Part shown: piece after piece, positions 31,501 through 43,500 of the stretch
How positions within the stretch are numbered: position 1 is the first letter of the stretch
Layout: the number at the start of each line of letters is the position of its first letter
Assembly (NCBI GenBank): GCA_963971225.1
Contig: OZ020267.1
Location: forward strand, 116,012,936 to 116,076,935
DNA length: 64,000 nucleotides
Source of the DNA: Melieria omissa
Lineage: Eukaryota; Arthropoda; Insecta; Diptera; Ulidiidae
Direction: 5' to 3'
Notes under the pieces: generated by a model
What the model was told of the DNA's origin: nothing
The model's database searches: none
Seen by the model: only the letters and a program-made list of their open reading frames with translations
Translations under genes and position numbers: made by a program

Positions 31501-34500
31501 GCTCGAATGTATTTGATTTTCTGTATGCCTTGAACCTACAATTTGCATAAATAGTTATTTATTTTTAATTTTTAAATGTGGTTGAAATTAAAAAAAGGTG
31601 CAAAAAATTTAACTTTTTTCTTCAAATATTCATTGTGCAAGAATTTTTCGTTTCAATTTTTTGAGTCTGGTTCAATGCACAGACAATTTTGTTATCTTTA
31701 AGTAATGACAATGCTTTTTGATTTCAGTCCACTACAAGAGGCTGCAGGATTACAGTTCTCGAGCGATGTTTGGCGCGCAGAGGCCTACGGAAATCGCCAT
31801 TTTGTAGCCGCCATTTTGAATTTCATCAAGTTTTTTAACTTTTTAAACTCCTAAATAATAGACGAATTTAATAGTCAAAACCGGAAGTTTGCACGCCTTT
31901 TCATTATCCCACAAAAAAATTACAAACTTTGCCTTATTTTTGCCCAAATCCAGGGGAGCCTTCCCTTAAGAATTTTTAAAAACCGGGCAAAAAAACAAAA
32001 ATGCCTTTTAATTTGTATGTAGTTTTAAAGTCGACCCTAATATTTCGGGGGGTTTCAATCCCCCAAAACCGTCCTTATACCGCCACTGGTAATTTGAGTT
32101 GAGAATAAGCGGTAGTTGGGCCAGGGGGCTATCTCAACCAAATTTTATATCTAACGGCAAAAATTAAGTACCGCGTATTCTTTTGGTGACAGACTTCATT
32201 AAATTGCCTGAAGGATGGCATACATGTGTATTTGCTTTTCGACTTAAATACAAGGCGCGATATTCTGTCGCTCTGTTACGCTCCACACGCTTCTTTCACT
32301 TAGAAGCACATCCTATTATTTTCCTTTGTTGTGTGTGCTTTCGTCTGAATCCATCCATCCATTTGCACATTTATTTCAAAGATCGTTGATTCACTTGTCT
32401 GCCGTCAAACTATAACAATAAAAACTCAATTACACAATTGCCGGTCTGTCATGGCAGTTTTCCACCACTGACAACGTATTGTTTCCCTTTTATTTTTTTT
32501 TACAAAAATCAAGGCAAATAAACAGCAAAACAACGAAGCATTTATGTATGTATGTAAGTATATAAGCGATGCTTTCTCATTCAATTTCAAGCTGTTACAT
32601 TTAATTTGAATATACAATATTTTGAAAGAGTTTCATAGCACTTTCTCGCACGAATTTCTGAACTTAGCTCTTACAAGAGTGCTGCCAGTTCTCACCACAA
32701 CGAAAATTGGCTAATTTATTCGCAAAAGATGCCCAAAAATGCATTGGTCGGTTTCTGGCCATTTATAATAGATTTGTTTCTAGTACCGTGAGTGAGACAC
32801 TTCAGACTGAGCTACACGTATAACAATTTTGTAGTCATAACATTAATTATGGAATATATAAAACCATTGCAAAAGAGTCGCATATGAAATACATATGTAC
32901 TCGTGTGTAATTGCAATGTTGTTGTGTAGTCAGCATTCACTTGCTGACATCAAAGAAAAACTGCATGGTTTTGAGCTGTAGAAATGTTTAGCATTATTGA
33001 ATTTTTAGGAAATAATCAGGATTTTCCTCGAATGTGAAATTGATTATTTAAAAAAATATGAAAACAAATGCGTGAAATAGTGTAAAAAATAAATCAATGC
33101 GTTGCCAACTAAGCAGCAGCTTAACCACAAATCGGAATTATTATTTTGCCATTCCGGATACTGATTGCTACTGTGTGTACTCAAATGTTCTAGTTTTGCC
33201 TTTGCCGTGTGCAACCCATATTACTCGTGTTTACCCCGGCTGTAAACAATACTGCTCGAGTTGTAATTAATGTTGTTAATTACTACTAATCACCTATTTA
33301 ATTGGCTCCTAGGTGGTTGACCACACCACGAATACCACGCTGAGCGCGGTGGGTACTTATTTACTATAAACTTTTCTCCAAATATCTGTATATGTAAGCT
33401 TCTTGGGGCTCGGCAATACGGTTCAATCATCCGTTAATACCAGTGGGCTGTCTCAGATAATCACACAAGTATGTAGCCGAGAAGTAGCGGGAAAGCTGTC
33501 TTCAAAGCTATTTCACAGAGAAGATGTTTTAAATGAATGCTGGAAAACGGCAAAACAAAAATGTGGGAAAAGAGGGTAACTATGAGAGGGAGCACGATTC
33601 AATATGTGACGAATGTTTGTGGCGCTTTGCTGAAAGTTGACTATGCTACATTTATGCGGTCAGCATGGAGGTAATCATGGTTATGTGTTTAGTACAGTTG
33701 CAGATCTGTAGATTCAGTGCAGAGGCAAAAACTACATCACATTTAATAGAGAAACTCTGCAACTATCCAATCAGGGGTAGAAAGTGTAGGCTGATGTTGA
33801 ACCTAGTAACTTTAAAAGTTGACATCCTTCACTTAACTTTGTACGCACTAATTTACCCAAATCCATAATAAATGTCGATTAGGAATCGATTCTTAACCCT
33901 GCTGTTAGGTTAAGCCCATTTGGTCGAATTTTTTACTTGTTTCCTTTGTAACTTTTGACTAACTATTTAACTATTAACTATTTTTTACATCAGTTATGTT
34001 GAGTAAAGAATGAATGAACCAAGGTTAGGTTGGGTTGCGGTGGCTGCCTCTATAAGAGACACACTCGGAGGCCTGAAAGGCCCATTGTGATACCACATAT
34101 TTCACCCGTTTTTGAACTGTGTATGCAACACTGTTTTTGCCAACATATGTTACAGCACACATTTCAAGCGGATGGGGAAAGGGGGGGAGGGGACCTACAG
34201 TTTAACGCCGAATCCGAACGGCGATTGGCAGTTTTTCGTTCACACTTGGAGGTTTTGCCATTGCCTGCCAAGAGCGCACTTGTGCGATTCTTGTAATTCT
34301 CATTTCCTTCATGTGGATAGCGATAGAAGTAGATAAGTTGTTCACCAGCCCGAGCCAGGAATCGAACCTGGAGCCTTTGGTATGAGGAGCCAGCGCGCTA
34401 CCCGCTTGACTATCGAGGCCGACTCAATGAACCAAAATAAATACAAAAAATTTGAATAAATTGTTGTTTTGTACGAAAATTGCAGTATGGACCAAATGGT

Positions 34501-37500
34501 CCCTTTTCTAACCTAACAGCAGGGTTAAGAAGAACACGGAAATGGATTACAACACGTTTTCGACAGAATTTTTACTATTAAGCCTATTGGGATTCGCCTG
34601 TTTTAAGATTTCTCCAGCGTTGTTGCAGATTGAGGCGACAAATGCTTCACGTCTCTGTGGCAACTGAGCGCACTGCAAGTTTGCTTTTGATATTTGTTAT
34701 TGCACAGCTGGCAACAAAGCAATAAAAATTCGCAAAAATACAAATCGCACTTTCGACTTTTGCGCATATATAAATGAAATGCGAAAACTGATGAAACGGT
34801 GAGAGGTTGGCATAATAAATACGTGCACTTTTCTAACGATCTACGAAGGTATATCTTTAACCCTAAAAAACTAATGCTAGTTGATTCGACTAGAACAGGT
34901 GCAGTGTACTTTCTTCTTACTTTCCGTTAATCTACTATTTAACCCTTTCCGATTATTCTATGCCATATGGCATAGTCTCTTTTCAGTGCCTGTTTTAGGT
35001 CAAAAACTTGTGGATACTATATTTTTGAATTTTTGTATTTTTCTCTGAAGATTTTTATACCAAATCATGAAAAATATATTTTGATTAGTGTACCAAGTAA
35101 CTTGTAAGGGTTCAGAAAGTGCGCAGTCCTATCGAGCTGCGTATTTTACAAAAAGAGGTCACTTCGTACTTTTATTTATTCTATTACAAAAATCAATTTA
35201 TTTTATAGGTTTATGAAAGTAATCTAGTAGGTATTTATTGCTTTAGTAAGTGTAAAAAAAGTTAGATCCCAAATATAGTTCACTAAGGCTGTACGATTTT
35301 TTTTATTTTTTACTATGCCATATTTCATGATGCCCAAAAACCACTTTTTTACTTTTGATTATTCATTATGTAGGCTTAAACAGTAATAAAATGAAAAATA
35401 ATGACTTTTAAAGTTAAAAACAAAAAAGAAGTACCGAAAGGGTTAACCACACGCTTTTCGTCAGGGACGGAACTGTCTGGGCGATGATAACTGCCACGGA
35501 CAATAACTACTCACATTTTACAATTATAAAAGTATAATAAGCATAGATATCTATGTATATATTGGAAAACATTTCTATACCGTTTTCCGTTCCTTGAAAG
35601 TGACGTGGGTAATTTTGACTGTCTATGGAACAGCTGATACTTTTTTATTTTCGAATCGAATGGTAATCAAAGCAGAAACAGTGGTTGTTGAAAATAGAGT
35701 GTCAATAATCCTTACCGTCCTTCACTTTTAGTTTGGCATGTTTTTGTTGTTGCATGTAACGACTCTGTTCCGTACCTTCGTGCAATTCCAATAGGAATAA
35801 AATGCCATGGAAGTGATGATTCGGTTGAGATGAATGGGACGCGTTGCACACCAGAGATCTGCATGCGGTCATATTTTTATGACTAAATATGTATTCGTAT
35901 ATGAATAACCCACCGTATATGAATAACCGAAAGGGTTAAAAGTATATACGACAAATCAACTTTATGTAAATGTCGATGGATTACAATTAGCAAAGAGTGC
36001 GGCCAATTTTATTAAACATTCACGAGAGTGACGTTGTTGTTGTTAGTTGCAGGCGTTTTATACATGAAATGGTATCAAATGGCTTTATGTATCAAGAAAT
36101 TTTCTTTGATATCAAGTGTAGACCATTCATTTGTGATGCTCCTGGATGATCCTTTGTATTTTGTGTTAAAGGCCATTCTGGTTATTATAGTTGCATAAAA
36201 TGTTCTCAAAACTGTAAAGCTTAAAACCATAGAATTATTTTTTATGCAATAAATAACAGTCCTCGCAATGGTAGCGATTTTCGGGCTGGAGCTGACAAAC
36301 ACCTTCACAATACAATGCAAAAGGTTTCACTGGAAAAATTTTATATACCATATGTTAGATATGGTAAAAATGTTTCCATACGACTATATGCATGTTGTAT
36401 GCTTAGGTGTCGTTAAAAATATGCAAAATATTCCAGAATACTATAAATACAGTGTCTCATTATCGACATTTAATTCGAATTGCCTAACACATTTATCAGC
36501 CCATGCTTTGCAATATGGATCACTTGATACAATAAGTGCATTCAAATTTAAAACAAATTTTATCATCATTGAAAAGACTGGTAAACAAGAAAGATGTAGT
36601 TTCTGAGGCATACAACAGACACGTTGAACTAAGTTTAAACTTTTCGATTGAGCAAAGTTACACGATTAATGAAAGTTTATTTACGTAAAAAAAGCTGATA
36701 ACCATAGCAGCTAGTGCCTAATATTAATTGTAATTTTAATTATAATTAATAAAAATAATAATACGGAAAAAATTTATATTTTTCCAAAAACTCAAAGAAA
36801 TATTATTTCAATTTAAAATACGGAAAGGCATAAACGCATGCGGCACACATACACACACACAAACACACGGGAGGGTGTGTGCGTACAGGTTGCTGAAAGA
36901 CTAGAATATTATAGGACACAATCACGCCGCTCTGGGTGGTGGAGCGGCTGGTGAATGGGCCATTTGTGTTGATACTAAAAATAAGAACAATTTTCAGGAC
37001 TCTCAACTTAGGCAAAGCGGAGGTTAGATACCGAAAACGGCAGTGGGCCCTGCTCCAATGCGAAGGTCGCTAAAATTATGAAGCCGTTTAATTACAACTA
37101 AAGCGCCGAAAATACGACTGCGCCGCGTTCAATATTACTTGCAATTGAAATTGCTAGCACCTCTAGACATAAACTGAGGATTTTGTGTAAACTTGATTTT
37201 GTCATTAATTGACGTGGTTGCTTACAAACGAGATTACATTTTCCTTGCCGCAATCTGATAAGTTTTCCCTTCATCAATTTAAGCGGCGCGGCATCCACTT
37301 TACGGTTTAAGTCGTGTCACATTTAATTTAACGTAATTATCAGCTGAGAAACCTCTTAAAGGCGCTTTTGATATTTCGGAGCTGAATGAATTTAATGCAA
37401 TTATTAATTTGGCAAAACGACTTTGTGAAGACAGGTGTGCCGCTAATTGTAGACACTCCCTCGTTCAGAACTCGCAGCATACATATACGGACAAAACACT

Positions 37501-40500
37501 GAAGCCGCTGTAACCACTTCAACTCTTTCACATAGTTGTTGGTGCTGAAAATGTTTCGTTTGAACGAACACACTTCGGTGCTAGCACTTCTCATCGCGCT
37601 GTTACTATGTTACTATGTTTTTTTCCTGTTTTTATTTGCGGCGGTGCGGAAAGTAAGTGAGGCAACCAGTATTAATTCGTGTGTCGGTGCAGGGCGAACA
37701 TAAAAATGTTTAGTATACGCTATGGTATACAAATCTTTGTCGCCGGTTTGCTTGAGCACGAGCTGGGTAACTGTTGCCGTTCCCGACTGCCGGCAATGCG
37801 ATTCGCGAATTTAGTTTTCGCGAAAGTAGTTTTTGAGCACGAAGTGAAAGTAAGATTTTTTTGTTGTACACTGAATGATTGAACTGATTCTACGATGGCT
37901 AAGTAACATAAAATAAGATAACTAAAGTGAATATGCATTGCTCTTTATTAGTGTACAACTCCATACGTACAAACGCAGTAGCTCTTTACTTTTTGGCTAC
38001 CTGCAAAGACTTCGGAAATAGTCATGAACCGCTACTCGCACAATTTTAGTGCCTGTACAACTGAGCGTATGAGTGACATTCAGTTGTACACTGAAAGCAG
38101 CTGCTTAGAATGCACTGCGCGGCATTGAGGAGTTTGAACCAAAAAACTAACATTTCAGCTTCGCTCGTGTGTTGAAGTTTAAGCAACTTGCAAACATGTC
38201 ACACGAAAGTGCATTCGCTTTTGTTCCTATTTCATATGGCTGTCTAACACATGAACTTTTCTACTTAAGCATTAAAGGCACTAATACAAACGCATATGCA
38301 TATATGTGGTTGTTGTTGCGTGACTAGATGCAAGCACGAGCAGGTATTGTGCTCACTGCGACACCAACGTGTGTGATTGGCATGGCCTATGGCGAGGGCT
38401 TATAATGGTAAAATTATAACGTGTGGACTTTTAACGACTTGTGCTAGTTTTTTATATTTTCCTCAATTTTTCTCTTGCCTTTATTTTCACGTTTTCTTTG
38501 CGTTTGTTGGCCTCATCAAAAAAGCGACGCGATCTAAATGTTTGCTGATGTTTAACAATGATGTTGGATATATGCGTATGAGTAGAATTTCTGCGGCCGA
38601 ACAACAAGAGCGGCGGCAATTGGCGCAACTATTGGCTAACACCATTGGAATCTTGTTTAGATATTGGGATTGGATTGATTTACTTAGCTGAATTACGTTG
38701 CACATGCATATTGAAATGTTGTTGTAACTATATACTTGCAAAGTATGAAAAAGTATTTGTAGATACGAGAAATGCAATCAGTATTTAATCTGACAGAGGT
38801 CGAAATGTCAAACCAAAATAGCTTGGTACATATAAATGATTTAAGAAATTAATCTTTAAAATTTGCCCCTCCTCTTTGCCTCATAAATATGAGTACATAT
38901 AGAAGTGCTGTGGGTTGTTTTATTAAGAAGGAAACGAATGGGATTACGACGTGCGTGCCTGCGCTTGGGGCAACATTAATGAAGTATGCCAGCAAAAGAC
39001 CATTAAAAACTGTGCGTCAGTTTGTGTTTTGCTGGAACCGTCTCGACTTCTGAACTTTTGTTTGGCCTTATGTGCTGCACGTATTTAACAAAGTAGTGGA
39101 TGAACATGTTGCTGTTGTAGTTGTTGAAAAACGTCGCGCCAGTGCATTGAACAGTTTTCTAGCTCTTGTATACAAATTTCTCGCACTTTAATCCCTCGAA
39201 TGTACTGCACACTTTTATAGTCGACAAGGAGCGTACCGCGCTATGGTGCCGTTTAGGCAAATACAGTTCACACTTGACAGTGCAGACGCAACCAGGCAGA
39301 CGTCATGATGGCTCCGTAGATCTTCACGTGGCAAAATATTGCTGAAATGCAAGCATATGGTGAAACTTCGACACAAATAAGAGAATTTGTCCTGCTGTGC
39401 GTAACTTAAAGTGTCGACGAGTACCGCAGTGTCGATGAAAATGTGGCATGGCTGTTTCTAATTTTCATATTGCGTTCCCCTGTGGTCCATCCGAACTGTA
39501 GTGAGCTCTGTGCTACGGTGCGCAGTCTAAATGGCCTAAACCACTTGCAACTATATACATGTACATGTGCATGAAGACTAAAAGAAACTTCAGTACTTGT
39601 AGAATTGAACCCTCGTTGAGCAGTGATCGAACACTAAGGAATCACGTACAACATTTTGGTTGGAGTTGAACATAACTCTTTTGTTCAATTCATTAACTCA
39701 AGCAACTTTCAGCCAAATCATGCTGCTGCTATTTGAATCACAACCGAGTTTAAACTTGGCACGATTACTCTTATCTTGACGTTCGTTCAGCACGAAAGTG
39801 TTAATCACTATGCGTTCCTGCATGGCATCATTGCCGCTCCACAATAACGAGCGGCTTTGTCAGGCTCGTCTTGCCGGTCAGAGTATTCATGTGTGTGTGG
39901 CGCAAGCAGCGTCTCGTGCACAATTGTCTATACCGTCACCCAGCGACCCACTCCATTAATTATTCATTCCGTTTTTCCACACCATGATTGCGGTTCACGC
40001 GAAGAATGTGTCATCTCTTTGTTTCTCTGTGTCATCGTCTGTTTGTGCGTAGTTAACCTTGAATAGCGCACATCAACTTTGTGTTTGAAGCTGTGAAGAG
40101 GAGCTGGCTGCCAGCAGCACTGGGCACATATCCAGTAGATTTTACCAAATACTTACATTTGTGAACTTCGTATCAAATTGATACATCACAAATGAGGGAC
40201 GTGGAGTCGGTTATCTTAGGAATTGTCCGAAAATAAATAAGCGCTGAGAGTGAAATCCGCCAGCGCGTTGTAAGGATGATCCCACATGCGCCGATTCGCT
40301 CGCATCAAATGGTACCAGCACTGCTGTCGTTTCTTGAATGTTGAATGTTTGTGCCATTTAAGGAGACAGAGATTATCTTCATCTACCTTTCATACAATCA
40401 CTTGTGACAACGCATAACCTTATCAGCAATTGACCGTCCGGCTGGAGGCAATACAATAGATCATTGTAGTCACTTATCTCTAGGGATCGGAATTACATAT

Positions 40501-43500
40501 ATGCAAGTGCACATTTTTTTGGAGCTTCGGATTTGAACGGGGCCAAGATAGAAACTATTTTTATTGAAAAATATTAAGAATGAGCTAACATATTCACTGC
40601 ATATTTGCATATTTTGTTTTCTTTTCTTTTCATTTCATTTCTTTTTTTTTATTTTTTGCCGTATTTGGCGTAAGTATGTATATTCATATAGATTTATGTT
40701 CTGCTATGCAAACGAACAAGAGTGAGGTTGATGTGCTCTTGTGAGTTGGTGGTTGGAAAGGGGGCCGGGGGGAGTCAATTTAGACAAGCCTAGACTTTTG
40801 TTATTCCGAGAATGAGGTTATTACGATCATTATTGGGGGTGTTGTACAATAGTTTGGCTTACTGTCTATTTTTTGGGGCAGTGCTGAGTACAGAATACAA
40901 GAATAATGAACGTTTTCATACTCCAAGAGCTGGTGTACGGCATAGGCATGGCATAAGCTGTCCCTAGAAAACTTGGAGCAAATTTTAGTTATTTACTGTA
41001 ATAAGTAGTTAATTTTAATTTTACATTTAATTTTCAGTTTTTTTATTATTTGAGTTAAGGTTTTGTTTTGTGGACTTCAACTTAAGAAATGAATTATATT
41101 TAAAACAAAATTTTTTTAACTTTTTTGAACTTCCCAAATTTCACTAAATTCCTGGAATATAAGAAATACTACCAGTTATCTCCGGCTTTGCACGGAAGAA
41201 TTTAATACTTTTATTAAAAAAATTGTCATTCCAATTGTCACAACTAGCAGGACCCCGCGGCTTTGCACGCAAAGTTTAAGTGAATAGGCTCAATAAATCA
41301 AGTTTCTCTTAACACTTTGCCGTCCGCACGTCTTGTAAATATTTATTCGCTTGGCGCCGGCAGTGCTAATACGTATTACTTGGCTTGTTGCCGGTCGTTT
41401 TTGACCTTATCGGAAGACTATGAATTGTTAAGTTTTACTAATCTCATCGTTAGTTCTCATAAGTTCTCAACCTTGTTCCCCTACTTTCATAAAATTTCGA
41501 AGATATACATACGTAACTAAATACAAAATTTGTTTGTTTTATATAATTCGCGCACGACACCACTGTGGTGTCGCCGACTGTTGGCCGCTAGTTTGCTCAC
41601 GACGCCACTGTGTTGTCGCCAGACGGTCCAGTGGTGTCGTCGTTGACCCAGTCAGATTTCGTACGAGAAAATAGTTGTCCAATTATATCTTATTTAAAGG
41701 GCTTTCGTCATATTTTAAGTAATTTCACCCCTTAAATCATGTTTCCCTATACAAACTCTTAGCCCATCGTTGATCCCGTCAGATTTCGATTTAAAATAAA
41801 AAACACGTTTCGTTTTTTTTTTTCATTTAACTAAGTTTGAAGACAAAAACCCCATTCAATCATGTTTATCCATACAAACTTTTAACCCTTAGTTTACCCT
41901 GTTTGATTTCGATTTAAAAAAAAACTGAGAAACACGGTACTTTTATCAAATTGTAAGTCAAACGGGCCAACAAATTTTGTTTCCCCATACAAACAGTTAA
42001 CCCTTTGTTTACCTCGTTTTTTTACCTCGTAACCTAACTTACCTCGTTTAATTGAGATTTTCACAGAAGTAAAAAATATGTGTCTCATTATATTTTATTT
42101 CTAATGTTTTCACAAATTTTTATGTCAATAGGCCTATCGGTGCATGTTTTTTTCGAAATCTATCCGTATTCGAACCTTAACCCTTGGTTGAGGTCGTTAA
42201 GTTTTGATTTTCGAAAAATTGAAAAATACGTGTCGAAACCACCAAATTTGAAATCAATATGCTCATTAAAATGCGTTTCTTCCTACAACACCTTAACCCA
42301 TGTTTTGCCCTTTTGGACCCCGAATTTCAAAATCCCTTTTTAACGAAGGTTCATGTTTCAAGATGTACCTACATTGCAAATTTCATGTTTGTAGCTTCAG
42401 CGGTTCGACCTGGATGGAGTGCATACATTTTGCATATTTTGTTTGCATATAAATCTGATACCTACTTATACCCACAATGCGAAGCGTTGGAAATTTCAAA
42501 GCATTGTTATTTAACGACTAATGAAAAGTGGAACAGGGGCTGGAAGTCTTTTAATATTTATGCGCATATGCCTGTGTACACATGGGTTGAAACGGGTGAA
42601 ACAGAAAAGCGTTAAAGAAAAGCCTAAGCAGCTTGAACGGCCAGCTGAGCTCTGTGCTGCGTCTGGAATAATATGGACGTGGCAGTCGAATTCCTGAGGT
42701 AAAAAACTCCTCCATTTTCTTTTAAATTAATCAAGCCATACGAGAAAAATAAATTCAATAGCTCCTTTGTATCATCAGCTCTTTTATTATTGTTGTTGTT
42801 CGCAGATACTCGTACGAAGACGCTGTTACTTTTCCCCCGCCCAAGTGCCGCCATTACTCAACGCAATATTTTGCTCCTTGAGGGCGTCTCTATCACATGA
42901 CTTGCACACACTCACTCGCACATCGTCGTACTCCCTTGGTACGTAATTAAAAGCGTCCAAGTGTGTCGCCACTTTTTGGTGCCTTCCATGTAGCAATTAT
43001 TACATTGCTTTCTGCCCTAAGCAAGATACATGTTTTCGTCCTTGATTTGCAGTGCCATTCGAATGCGCAGAATGCGCCGAATTTGTTTGTGTAAGATACG
43101 TCGGTGTTTATTACTACTCACTCTAAAGCTCTTATCAAGACGTGGCAGAAGTTTAAAAATGTCCCATTTGTGTTCTAATTTATTAAATAATTATGTATTT
43201 TTCCTATTATTCATTATTACCTCTGTGTAAATGTTTATAATTTCTTCCGTATTACAAATAGTAGCAAAAGTTTAATGACAGGCTGGACTGTTTTTCTTTT
43301 GTTAAAGAGTTAACATTGAACATTGCTGTTCATTTATTATTTTAATTTTTTCAGCTTCTCGTCAATTTCGTCGCAAAGTCCCTTATGCCGGCCACCTAAT
43401 GACACCTCGCCGCCTCTGGCTGAATAAAATACCCACGCAATGCGATGTAGTTATTGAATTCCCCGAAGATGCGCCAGACGAAGCGCTGCGCTGGCTGCTC

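Larger units (their letters stand above)
28745..43354. other. First intron of Ano8 (14.6 kb)
   Basis: Starts AATG|gtaagtg and ends tttttcag. Apart from the elements listed separately (TTAA elements at 29930, 33897 and 34943; hAT at 31182; transposase relic near 36268; diverged tandem repeats at 41620-42320) it is AT-rich DNA with no supported gene. 36.84-36.87 kb has a short (CA)n run. 37-41.3 kb shows nothing I can name. Confidence 0.6.
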
